This document shows, one piece after another, positions 45,694-54,652 of a stretch of DNA of 64,000 bases. Within the stretch, counting starts at the first letter, position 1. Every line of letters begins with the position of its first letter. The DNA comes from Lepidodermella squamata (taxonomy: Eukaryota; Gastrotricha): contig JBLDXI010000046.1 of the NCBI GenBank assembly GCA_047495785.1, forward strand, positions 620,001 to 684,000, given 5' to 3'. The position numbers were made by a program, and so were the translations under genes. The notes below the pieces were generated by a model. The model made no database searches, was not told the DNA's origin, and was given only the letters and a program-made list of their open reading frames with translations.

Positions 45694-46019
45694 CCTTGTG
45701 AAGAGATCAATAAAAAACTTAATAAAACCGATCGGTAATAAGCAAACATGTCTTTCCGAACGATCAATTTTTCTCATTCTGAAACCCCTAGGTTGAGCTG
45801 AAGTTAAGCATTCAGAGAGCGAAGTACCGCTGTAGGGACGATCCCTCTATACCAGTTCAAATCGGTCCGCAACGCGAACTCAGTCAGAGACCAAAGGTGG
45901 GACCCTTATGTCGATTTTTCCTTTCCTAACCAGTTCTACCCTATATGCATTCAAATCGAAGTTGTCCATCCCCCCTTTCCTCGCTCTAACTGATGGGCAG
46001 CTAGAAAAGCGTTCCATTG
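45694..46019. other. Short interval before the LINE
   Basis: Contains a polyadenylation-like AATAAA (45709-45714) and (45721-45726) for the lectin gene. A weak 5S-like/pol-III-box-like patch lies at about 45795-45875 (see rejected items). No gene. Confidence 0.35.
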
Positions 46020-46125
46020 AGGCCAAATGACCAAAATGACCAAATGAATCAGTTTTATTTTTCGTCCTCCGTAGGCATGTGATGTTAATATTAGAGAGTA
46101 GAAAAAAGGCCTTACCCGTGAGGGT

Positions 46126-49100
46126 TTAGGGGACGGCTGACGACAGGCGATCGGCTTCAGGGGCCGACAGATCGGTCGCGAACAACCTGCTTTTGCCCAA
46201 AAATTCATAATTTTCGATGCTATTACACACTAATTGCCATTCATCCCGATCTCTGGCATTTATTTCCGCTAATTCTAGATCCGCAATTTTGTGAATTTCA
46301 GTGCGTCGCATTAACAGGGTCGACTTACGAGGTCTCCCGCGTCTAACTGGCTCGTTTGGGTTTTTAATATATTTCACATGAATATCGAACAAACCAATTT
46401 TAAGAAGACTCCTTTTCAAGCTATCGGTCCAGCGGGTTGGCGGTTTACCGCGAGGCAAGTACCAACTCGGGTCGACCGCTTTCCAATGATATATGGCATT
46501 CGTGAGACTTTCAGTGTCATACTCGTCTTGGCGAATAATGTGCCCGAAATATTTCAAACGATGCTTTTCAATCATTTTACTTAATTCCATAACGTCACAG
46601 ATCAATCTAATATCGATGTTAGGTATATAATCTGTTCTAAAAAATCCCATAATGGTTCTGAGCCAGCGCATGAAAGTGACATTTAACCTTTGTTCCTGCT
46701 TAGTAGTTAGGTTCCAGGTTTCACAGGCGTAGGTGACGGTAGGAATTACCACACATTTTAAAACTTTCAATTTTGTGGCTAGGCTTATATGTTTTCTGTT
46801 ACACATCAGCTTGTTAAGAGCACCAAAACAGCTACCAGCCTTCGCTAGGCGAGCTTTGATTTCCTCGTCCATTTTACCGTCTGATGTGATTATGCTACCT
46901 AAATATTTAAAAGATGTAACTTTCTCCAATAATTTTCCATCTAGTTCCAGTTGATAATTGTTATCCTCACCGATCACCATATACTGGGTTTTGCTCACAC
47001 TAATTTTCAGACCAAGCTCCTGGCAGGCCTTGTTGAAGACATCAAGTAGTAATTTAATTTCCTCGTGGCTCATACCAATTAAAGTGCCGTCATCTGCAAA
47101 TGCTATCAGATTCAAAAGCTGCTTACCAGTGATGGGGAAGCCACCCGGGGTGTCCCTCAATTTTTGACAAATTTTATCGAACGTCGCGATAAAGAGTAGC
47201 GGGGACAGGGGGCAGCCCTGTCTTAAGCCCCTCCTTACCACGAAAAAGTCCGAGAGCTTATTGTTAATCCTAACCGCTACCTTGTTGAATTTATAAAAAC
47301 TTTTGATAGCTTGGATCAGATTCGCATCGACACCTAATTCCTCGAGTGCAGCCCAGACCTTTTCGCGATCGATCAGGTCGTAGGCCTTCTCCAGGTCAAT
47401 AAAAACCAAATGCATTTCTTTATTGCCGCAGCAGATGACCTTTTCGATTAATCGCCGTAGAATGAAAATGCAGTCTCTACAGCCTTTTCGAGGTTGAAAT
47501 TCAAATTGCCGCTTTGAGATTTTGGGGCCAATAATTTTCCGCAATTTCCGCTCTAGAATAATAGCATATAATTTACCTACAACGCTGAGCAGACTAATGC
47601 CGCGATAATTTTTACAGTCCGACTTCTCTCCCTTATTTTTGTATAAAGGGGCTATGATCGCCGTCGACCATTCGTCAGGGATAGTTTTTGTCGACCAAGC
47701 CTGATTTAGAATTTGACTTAACCATTCAATTCCGGCTTCGTCCAAGGCTTTCAGCATTTCGGGAGTTACCTCGTCAATGCCGGAAGCCTTGCCATTTTTC
47801 ATGTGATTTAGAGCAGACTTAATTTCTTGGGTGCTAATACCATCAATATCAGGAGGAGGGGGTTCCTCGTTGCCAATGTTTGCATCGCACTCAGCAATGA
47901 AGTCGTCAATCTCGCAACCCTCGAGGAGTTCCGAAAAATATTCTTTCATTGCGTCCAGAATTTTGTCTAAATCCGTCACAAGTTCACCGTCTTTATTCCT
48001 AATGGGTTGTAATTGAGAATCATTCTTATGCTGGTTACGCAACCTTTTAACTTTGTCCCAGAATTTCCTCAAATTTTCCCAGTCATTCCCTTCGTTTAAT
48101 TCATTCAATTCTTGCAATTCCTTGATATCGAAATCTTTTTCCAACTTTTTAAGAAGTCCCTTTTTCCAATTCCGAACCTTATTATAGGCTTGTTTCGTGA
48201 TCTCCGCTTTTTGGTACTGTGCATAGCTGGCTTTGGCTGTTTTCACAGCCTCTGCTGCCTGTTTACACCACCAAGGCGGTTTTGGGTTGAACATTTTCCT
48301 AGCGCGCTCACCACACGCGACTCTAGTGGCTGTCAAAAAAGTGTTTTTCATATTTTTATATTGTTCGCTGAGGCTTTTAGGTTTCGATGCTTCATCTGCC
48401 GCGTTCAAATTTCGGATCCCATTAATTTGTTCGTTGTAGGAAGCTTTGAACTTATCTTGGCGCAAAAGGTTATTCTTCAATACTTTGTCAGTATTTTCCG
48501 CCCTAGGTCTGTTGTAGTACGGGAATTTGAATTTAGCAACCACAAGCCGGTGATCTGATTCCAATATAGGTTCCTCAATGATTTGACACGAATAAATTTG
48601 TTGTTTGTTATCAACAGGCGTTAATATGAAATCAATCATAGACTTGTACCTACCGTCACCTGACACCCATGAATACCCACAGTTTGGGAAAAACGTATTT
48701 GCAAAGCACAAATTATTACTCGCTGCAAATTCAACCCAACAGTTTCCCTTCGGGTTTGCAGTTTTGTTTGCATATTCACCGACGATTTTTGAATTTAGTT
48801 GGCTTTTCACCTGGCCGTTAAGGTCTCCCATGATAACAATTTTACCGGACTTATTCAGTAACCTGTTGTATTCTATCTGCAAATCAGCGATGAATTTGTC
48901 AAGCAACTTCAAATCATTTGCCGCTGGTGCGTAAACAACTATGACACTGAAAGTCTCACGATAGATCCTAAGCCTGACCGACATCAACCTATCGCTTATA
49001 TAATTGACAGTTGTGACTTTAATAAATTTGCAATTTTTAACATACAGACCTGTACCAGAGCGGGCTATTGTACCGTTCTCTAATCCACAAAAGTAAAGGG

Positions 49101-49530
49101 TTCCAGAGCCAAGATTTTTTGAACCTTTTCCTTTTAAGCGATGCTCTTGCACCGCAACCACGTGAAAATTCAAAAATTCATCGTCCATCTCCCAATTTTT
49201 ATGTTTTTCCGTTCTTATGTTTATTGTAGCAAACAAAACCACCCTAAATAACTCATAGGCTTGATGGGTACTAAGGGGCTTTTTGAAGCGACGTCTTTTT
49301 GCAGGTTGTTCACTTACCTTGTCGTCATCGTCCGATCGCTCGCCGTCAGCTAACAAAAAATTGTCATCAGTTGTCAACAAATTGTAATCATTTTGCGTTG
49401 TTATATCCGCCGAAGTAGGCCTGGGCAAGCTGGCCCATGAGTTGGGCGTACGGGAACGGGAATCCGAATGGCTGGAACGGGATCGCCGGTTGTCCTTGAA
49501 AGGAGCCAGTTGGATGTGTAACTGGTTCAA
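46126..49530 (-). CDS. LINE ORF2: APE endonuclease + reverse transcriptase
   Basis: An open frame of ~1,134 codons without internal stops. The N-terminal endonuclease shows FATINIRT, VQEHRLKG, VYAPA, MGDLNGQV and ESDHRLV. The reverse transcriptase shows FIDLEKAYD, RRGLRQGCPLSPLLF, the active-site FADDGTLIG (FADD form of YxDD) and KYLGSIIT. A C-terminal region (GHIIRQDE ... GRPRKS ... ARDRDEW) follows. The frame has no ATG before the endonuclease begins: the first Met (WEMDDEF) lies after FATINIRT. ORF2 is therefore probably reached by frameshifting from ORF1 or by non-AUG initiation. Intactness suggests a recent insertion. Confidence 0.85.
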   Translation of the reverse strand: MNQLHIQLAPFKDNRRSRSSHSDSRSRTPNSWASLPRPTSADITTQNDYNLLTTDDNFLLADGERSDDDDKVSEQPAKRRRFKKPLSTHQAYELFRVVLFATINIRTEKHKNWEMDDEFLNFHVVAVQEHRLKGKGSKNLGSGTLYFCGLENGTIARSGTGLYVKNCKFIKVTTVNYISDRLMSVRLRIYRETFSVIVVYAPAANDLKLLDKFIADLQIEYNRLLNKSGKIVIMGDLNGQVKSQLNSKIVGEYANKTANPKGNCWVEFAASNNLCFANTFFPNCGYSWVSGDGRYKSMIDFILTPVDNKQQIYSCQIIEEPILESDHRLVVAKFKFPYYNRPRAENTDKVLKNNLLRQDKFKASYNEQINGIRNLNAADEASKPKSLSEQYKNMKNTFLTATRVACGERARKMFNPKPPWWCKQAAEAVKTAKASYAQYQKAEITKQAYNKVRNWKKGLLKKLEKDFDIKELQELNELNEGNDWENLRKFWDKVKRLRNQHKNDSQLQPIRNKDGELVTDLDKILDAMKEYFSELLEGCEIDDFIAECDANIGNEEPPPPDIDGISTQEIKSALNHMKNGKASGIDEVTPEMLKALDEAGIEWLSQILNQAWSTKTIPDEWSTAIIAPLYKNKGEKSDCKNYRGISLLSVVGKLYAIILERKLRKIIGPKISKRQFEFQPRKGCRDCIFILRRLIEKVICCGNKEMHLVFIDLEKAYDLIDREKVWAALEELGVDANLIQAIKSFYKFNKVAVRINNKLSDFFVVRRGLRQGCPLSPLLFIATFDKICQKLRDTPGGFPITGKQLLNLIAFADDGTLIGMSHEEIKLLLDVFNKACQELGLKISVSKTQYMVIGEDNNYQLELDGKLLEKVTSFKYLGSIITSDGKMDEEIKARLAKAGSCFGALNKLMCNRKHISLATKLKVLKCVVIPTVTYACETWNLTTKQEQRLNVTFMRWLRTIMGFFRTDYIPNIDIRLICDVMELSKMIEKHRLKYFGHIIRQDEYDTESLTNAIYHWKAVDPSWYLPRGKPPTRWTDSLKRSLLKIGLFDIHVKYIKNPNEPVRRGRPRKSTLLMRRTEIHKIADLELAEINARDRDEWQLVCNSIENYEFLGKSRLFATDLSAPEADRLSSAVP

Positions 49531-50023
49531 AAACCCAGCCGCGCTGGCGGCATTCTCGTGCCATGTGACCTGGATTTTTGCACTTGAAGCACCTGAGATC
49601 AGGGCAGTCGCGTGCGTAGTGGCCAGATTTATGGCACGTGCGGCATTTGTCGTCTTTGCCGTGCGTCACCTTGCCTCGTGCCGAGTTTTTGTTGTTTTCG
49701 TTCGCCTTGACCTGTTTCTTCTGGACATCGCCAGTGTCCTCGTTTTCGCCGTCCGATTCGCTGTCCTCGTTATCGGACACATCGTTGTCCTTGTTTCCAG
49801 ACGCCGGTGGAGCGACCGGTAGCCGAGACGGGCGGCCGCCACGGCCCTTGGTGACATTCGTAAATTGCTTGTCAATTTCTCCCAGTTCCGGTCGTTCCAC
49901 AATCCGAGTCATCCTTGAAATGTACCTAGCCTGTTCTTCGTTCTTGGACTTGTCATAAACGGAGGCACCCCGGATGTCGAGGTTCTCTTTATTCGGCTGT
50001 TTGTCGACGTATTGAGGCTCCAT
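49388..50023 (-). CDS. LINE ORF1: nucleic-acid-binding protein with two zinc knuckles
   Basis: ATG 50023 starts a 211-aa protein. The middle is acidic and basic low-complexity (DNEDSESDGENEDTGD, then KARGK-like). Two CCHC zinc knuckles follow, CRTCHKSGHYARDC and CFKCKNPGHMAREC. The Gly/Pro/Phe-rich C-terminus ends at 49388. It overlaps ORF2 by about 140 bp in another frame. It is expected to bind the element RNA in the ribonucleoprotein particle. Confidence 0.8.
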   Translation of the reverse strand: MEPQYVDKQPNKENLDIRGASVYDKSKNEEQARYISRMTRIVERPELGEIDKQFTNVTKGRGGRPSRLPVAPPASGNKDNDVSDNEDSESDGENEDTGDVQKKQVKANENNKNSARGKVTHGKDDKCRTCHKSGHYARDCPDLRCFKCKNPGHMARECRQRGWVFEPVTHPTGSFQGQPAIPFQPFGFPFPYAQLMGQLAQAYFGGYNNAK

Positions 50024-50199
50024 TGAGGCTGCAATTCAAATTCATTTCAGCGGCATCAACTTTTCAATGTTGGATTCTTCCAATTTCCCAATTTTCCAAA
50101 ATTGTCTGAAAATTAGGTATTTGAATTAGGATACACCCAAATATGAAGAGAGATTCTCCTTGGGATTATCGCAATTTTCCTAAAATGGGAAAAAGTCGC

Positions 50200-51177
50200 A
50201 GTTTTTGCTTTTGAAATGTGCTATGCCATCCGCGCCGGATTTTTCCATCACTATCGGCGACGCAGTTATCGGACCATCAAAAGTTATGACCACTCTTGGC
50301 TTCACCATTGACTGCAAACTTTCCTTCAAAAAACATATCAAAGGTGCAAAGAGCAAGGCTCGACGGGGATTGTATGCCCTCAAACTAGCTGCGAAATTCG
50401 TCGACCGAAAAACTGCCATCATGATGGCCAATGGCTTGATATTCAGCCATATCAATTACGGTGACCTAACCTTAGGTCAGGCAGCACCGACTACTCTAGC
50501 AAAGCTTCAGTCAACGCAAGATCGTGCCGTCCGAATCATATGCGGCGCTCACTCACTCGCAGATGCGGAGCCTCTTCGCCATCGACTCGGCTGGGTCAAC
50601 GTTCAACAGAAACACGCCATCCATTTGGCGACATTCATCCACAATTGCCTGAATAAACAAGCACCGGCTGCGATTCAAACACTTTTCAAGCTGAACCCGG
50701 TTGGCAGCTACTCAACACGTAACACTGAGCCAATGTTCAAGCCGACGTATTTGTCAGTTCGTGGTACGTTGAGCCTTAGCTATCGCGGTCCCGATCTCTG
50801 GAATCAACTGCCTGCAGAAGCTCAAAATGCTGAGTCAGCTGAAGCGTGCCGCTCAAATGTTTATGCTTATTTTTACGAAAGAAATTCCACTGGTTTAGGC
50901 CTATGATAAATTCGATACACTATATATTTTTATAATGCTGCGATGCTGTTTTGTTGTGATGTTATTATGATTTTGTTATTTAACTTAATTCTCATCATTG
51001 TTCAATCGCTCACTCTTGCTATATGCACTTAATAACATTTTTTATGTCATCATTTGCCAATGTCCTATACCTCTGTAACCTGTCCTGCAATTATCTGTTT
51101 CATTTTCAATTCACTATTGTCAAGCTGCTCTCTCTTGGGCGTCATAGCTTTGAAATAAATAAATAAATAAATAACGA
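50200..51177 (+). mobile_element. 5'-truncated LINE fragment of a second family
   Basis: An open frame from about 50205 to 50906 encodes the end of a reverse transcriptase and its C-terminal domain (TLGFTIDCKLSFKKHIK; FSHINYGDLTLGQ; LQSTQDRAVRIICG; LWNQLPAEAQ), typical of jockey/CR1/L2-like elements. The catalytic part is missing. The 3' end is an (AAAT)n tail at about 51155-51173. It is head-to-head with the larger LINE. Confidence 0.75.
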
Positions 51178-51303
51178 ACATGTTTATCCTGTAGAAAATT
51201 CTAATTTTTTCTCCGTCTGGTTAAAACGTGATCAGCACTTCATTACTGCATTCCGTCTGCTGTATGGTTAAACCTGTCCTTACTCCAAGTTTCAGGCTTG
51301 AAA

Positions 51304-51978
51304 ATGAGCCTTTTACAGAGCCATGTCCTCATTGTCGCGCTCGCAACGCTTTATCATTCAGCTGTTTATTCAGATGCAGCATGTGTAAAACCACCTCGCA
51401 TCCTTAACGGCGAGATTGTTGAGGGCAATCCTATCAAATTCACATGTGAAGAACCATTCAAAGTCTCAGGAAGCGATGTTATCAAATGCAACGAAGATGG
51501 CAGCTATGAAATAGCCGGCCACTGCGAGTTGGGCCAACTTCCTGATATCTCGCGATTTTTCACAGTCGACGGCAATTACTCGTGGGCACAAGCGCTGGAC
51601 GCCTGCACGAAACGAGGCGGCCGACTCGCGACAATCAAAACCGTTGTCGACCACGCATTGGCAAAGGTTCATCTGAATGAAAATCGAAAGCAGGTTTGGA
51701 TCGGATTGATGAAGGTGCAAACAAGGTCTGACTGTAATTCGCAATGGCAATGGGTTGACGGTACCTGCCTTGAGTCCACTATCAATCGAGTGAATGGATG
51801 GTGCCCGGGTGAGCCGAATAACGCTCTAGGCATTGAAGATTGGGCGCATTACACGAATGTGGAGGCTACCGGGAAGAAATACTTCCAGCCGTGTTGGAAC
51901 GACCTGTGGGATGGGGCGCAATACAATTTCATGAAAGCTGCTGGTGAGGGCTTCTCGGCTCTTTGCGAGACTCTTTGA
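51304..51978 (+). CDS. Sushi + C-type lectin, secreted (copy 2)
   Basis: Single exon, 224 aa from ATG 51304. A signal peptide (VLIVALATLYHSAVYSDA) is followed by a CCP module (CVKPPRILNGEI to HCEL) and a C-type lectin domain with WIGLMKV, EPN (PGEPNNALG) and WND (CWNDLWDG). Both calcium-site motifs are intact, so mannose-type binding is predicted. It differs from copy 1 mostly in the sushi module and the loop between EPN and WND. The ATG lies 8 nt after an acceptor-like AAGTTTCAG with no good donor in the preceding ~120 bp. Confidence 0.85.
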   Translation: MSLLQSHVLIVALATLYHSAVYSDAACVKPPRILNGEIVEGNPIKFTCEEPFKVSGSDVIKCNEDGSYEIAGHCELGQLPDISRFFTVDGNYSWAQALDACTKRGGRLATIKTVVDHALAKVHLNENRKQVWIGLMKVQTRSDCNSQWQWVDGTCLESTINRVNGWCPGEPNNALGIEDWAHYTNVEATGKKYFQPCWNDLWDGAQYNFMKAAGEGFSALCETL

Positions 51979-52317
51979 TTCGCTAACTAATAAAATCGAC
52001 TGTTGAAATTGTAACGAAAGGTGTTTTTCGTTTGAGATTATAATTCCTCAGGCATTGATATTATTGCAAGTGTTGAATAATGTCCGTTAGGCATTCCTGA
52101 GTAGGGTATAGGGTAGGAAGTACTTCACATTGAAGATAGAATTACGGATTTGACCTAGAAACCGAATCTAATCTGGGAGCCCAAGCGATGTATCATATTC
52201 GTTTTGAAAGCCGGATATTACTTAGAAGCGAGGCCTTATTCGTGTTTTTTCGCATTTCGAGGATCAGTTATAAAATATTCCTCACTTGCCTCACTTTGGA
52301 CTGGAAATTTTTTCGAA
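51979..52317. other. Interval between lectin and GPCR genes
   Basis: Has an AATAAAA polyadenylation-like site at about 51988. The GPCR frame is open upstream to 52204 but without ATG. Confidence 0.4.
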
Positions 52318-54612
52318 ATGAAACCAAGCGCTAGTCTAGTATCTTTTCTTGCAATTTCGAGCTTTTTCCACTCGACTTTTGCTTTGAAGCCGAAAAACTT
52401 GACCCAGTTGGTCATCCTCCCTTTCACGGGTTTTGGTCCAGACTACGGGCTGGCATGTAAGGGAGCTTTCAACCTGGTTTTCGATTCCGTAAATAATCGC
52501 AGCGATATTCTACCTACCTATGCAATCAACCCCGTATTCACTGACGAAAACGATGGTCAGCCAAAATTGGTGGTAGAATTCAGTAGACTTGAATATCCCA
52601 ATTCGAAATCTCCAATCATCTTCAGCGGAGTATCTACATCAGGATGCAGAGTAGCTGCTCCAACTTATCCTTATCTTGATTTGGTCGGAATCGGCCTTTG
52701 TAACGCTGGTCTTCTTGAGAACCGAAAAATCTACAAAAACTTCTACCTGGCAATGGCGACTGGGAACGGAGTAGGGCTTGCTGCAATGCATGTTGTTCAA
52801 AGTATTGGGAAGTGGAACAAAATGGCAATTTTTGTAGGGAACGGAAGCCCTTACCCAGCCGGTATAGGCCTAACCATGTACACGATCGCAACTCAAGTAG
52901 GCGTAACAGTCAATCCTTACATAGCCTTTCTCAACTATGATACTGAACAATTTATTCCTCCTTTAAAACGATCAGACTCAAGGATTATCTCGTTCTTTCC
53001 CGCTACTCATGTGTACTGGCCTTTCCTATGTGATTGCTATCGTGCGGGTATCATTGGGCCGCGGTATGTCATTTTGGCTGATCTGACTTATGGGTACATT
53101 GAGCCTAACGCTATCCCCGATGTTATTAACCCTACCTGCACGAAAAAAATGATTCTAGGAAGCTATGAATACACCTTTTTCATTGGCCAAATGACGATGA
53201 ATCCCTCAGTTGTTTCATCCCTAGGACACAATATCGAGAGGTCCGAATCTCTGCTCAGAAGCCGTTATTTACCACCAAAATTACCCCGGGATTGGGATTT
53301 GAGATTTTCTTGCTACGATGCCGCGCTTCAAATCGTCATTGCTTTAGATATGACCGAGAAACAATTACTGAGCCGAAATATGACTTTAAGCAGCTACGAA
53401 TCGAACCCCAATGAAGTAATGCGTGTAGCTAATGATTCAATGCTGAAGTCTGTTACCCGAGGTTTGAGAATCGGGGAAATTCGCTACAACAGCCTTGGAC
53501 TTATCGATGATACCTTCGTAATAGCGAATTGGATGTATCCAACCGGGTTGCAACATTCATTCTATCTATCAAAGAAGAATGGATCGACAGAAGCCAGATT
53601 CAATGACCACGAATTGAGAAGAAATTTAGCATTCACCTGGGAAGCTTGGGGCGGAGAAACTCCTAAAGATTCCGCGACATACCTGACTATCAATGAGAAT
53701 GTCCAACCATCAATTTTTTACGCCGTGATTTTGCTCGGATCATCCCTAATACTTCTAGCTATCCTAGTCGTTATCAAGACGCTGAAAGCTTCACCAAAAG
53801 CTTTCAACTCTCATTTGAAAGCTGTCGGGCTGTTCGGGAGCTTGTTGATTGATGGATCGGCAATTTGCTTTGCTTCATCTTATGAAGAGCTTCCTTATCC
53901 CAGTAGAATCCTGTGTGTGATGGGTTTGGCAGCCATTTTCAGTGTACAGGTGTTTCCTTTGCTATTCTTTCGGGAAAATTCGAATCGCCTAACTAATCAG
54001 GGCTTATCGAATATTTGGAAATCAACCTTTGCTCTCGCGAAAATCAGACCGATCAAAAATCCATCGAACTCGCTTTCGAAGGCTGAGAAGAAGCGACTTA
54101 TTACGGGCACTTCTCTCTTCGTTGCATCAGTAAGTTTGGTACTCATTATATGGCTCCTAAGTGATCCCCTGGTGTGCTTTCAAGAAATCATATCAGCTAC
54201 GTACGCTTACGAAGAAGATGAATTTCGGACTATTTATGCTCAACGTTGTCAATCATCATCTCAGCAAATTTGGCTTGGCATACTTGTGACACTGAACGGC
54301 GCCCTGCTGGTTGCGGGCGTAGTAGCAGCTATCAAATATCGACACAGGAAGGAACTTTTCTACTCAATTTGCAGTGTTTTCAACTCTTTTGGCCTTCTCT
54401 CCGGTACTGTTTTGATAGTCGTGGCTCTACAGCATCCGGTCCATAGAAAAGTTGTCATATCATACGCATCTATTCTTCTCTCGGCTAGCAGCGTGTTGTT
54501 GTGGGCTCTTCCGATGCTGAAACGCCGGACTTCCGAAAAGTTTGCCCATCCTTCAAGTAAAATCCTAGTTACGAGGCGTTTGGAGGGTAGTGGGAGACTA
54601 GATAACAACTGA
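52318..54612 (+). CDS. Class C (GABA-B-like) G-protein-coupled receptor, intronless
   Basis: The first ATG in the frame (52318) begins a signal peptide (SLVSFLAISSFFHSTFA); the product is 764 aa. Residues ~25-440 form a periplasmic-binding-protein-like ligand domain (LTQLVILPFTGFGPDYGLAC; SGVSTSGCRVAAPTYPYLDL; IGKWNKMAIFVGNGSPYP). It passes straight into seven transmembrane helices with no cysteine-rich linker, as in GABA-B rather than glutamate receptors. TM1 is near YAVILLGSSLILLAILVVI and TM7 near ISYASILLSASSVLLWALP. The C-tail is short (~25 residues) with no coiled coil. A single coding exon of this length is notable next to intron-bearing neighbours. The ligand is unknown. Confidence 0.85.
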   Translation: MKPSASLVSFLAISSFFHSTFALKPKNLTQLVILPFTGFGPDYGLACKGAFNLVFDSVNNRSDILPTYAINPVFTDENDGQPKLVVEFSRLEYPNSKSPIIFSGVSTSGCRVAAPTYPYLDLVGIGLCNAGLLENRKIYKNFYLAMATGNGVGLAAMHVVQSIGKWNKMAIFVGNGSPYPAGIGLTMYTIATQVGVTVNPYIAFLNYDTEQFIPPLKRSDSRIISFFPATHVYWPFLCDCYRAGIIGPRYVILADLTYGYIEPNAIPDVINPTCTKKMILGSYEYTFFIGQMTMNPSVVSSLGHNIERSESLLRSRYLPPKLPRDWDLRFSCYDAALQIVIALDMTEKQLLSRNMTLSSYESNPNEVMRVANDSMLKSVTRGLRIGEIRYNSLGLIDDTFVIANWMYPTGLQHSFYLSKKNGSTEARFNDHELRRNLAFTWEAWGGETPKDSATYLTINENVQPSIFYAVILLGSSLILLAILVVIKTLKASPKAFNSHLKAVGLFGSLLIDGSAICFASSYEELPYPSRILCVMGLAAIFSVQVFPLLFFRENSNRLTNQGLSNIWKSTFALAKIRPIKNPSNSLSKAEKKRLITGTSLFVASVSLVLIIWLLSDPLVCFQEIISATYAYEEDEFRTIYAQRCQSSSQQIWLGILVTLNGALLVAGVVAAIKYRHRKELFYSICSVFNSFGLLSGTVLIVVALQHPVHRKVVISYASILLSASSVLLWALPMLKRRTSEKFAHPSSKILVTRRLEGSGRLDNN

Positions 54613-54652
54613 ATTTTGTTCAGCCTCAATAATCAGAAATAAATGTCCTAAT

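Larger units (their letters stand above)
46020..50160 (-). mobile_element. APE-type non-LTR retrotransposon (LINE), apparently full-length
   Basis: Has two overlapping ORFs (49388-50023 and 46126-49530). The 3' end carries tandem (C)ATTTGGT-type units (about 46020-46045) instead of poly(A). The borders are estimated: the 3' end from the tail, the 5' end from loss of element-like sequence near 50160. The RT/endonuclease layout and C-terminal region resemble the RTE/BovB-type group, but the zinc-knuckle ORF1 is atypical for RTE, so the clade is left open. It lies between the two lectin paralogues, opposite in orientation. Confidence 0.75.

Noticed and set aside
45795-45875. Patch resembling the 3' half of 5S rRNA (CTGAAGTTAAGC ... 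AGTAC ... TGTAGGGACGA) followed by a B-box-like AGTTCAAATCG.
   Set aside because: The 5' half of 5S rRNA is absent and the spacing does not fit a 5S gene or tRNA. Possibly a SINE fragment, but not supported enough to annotate.
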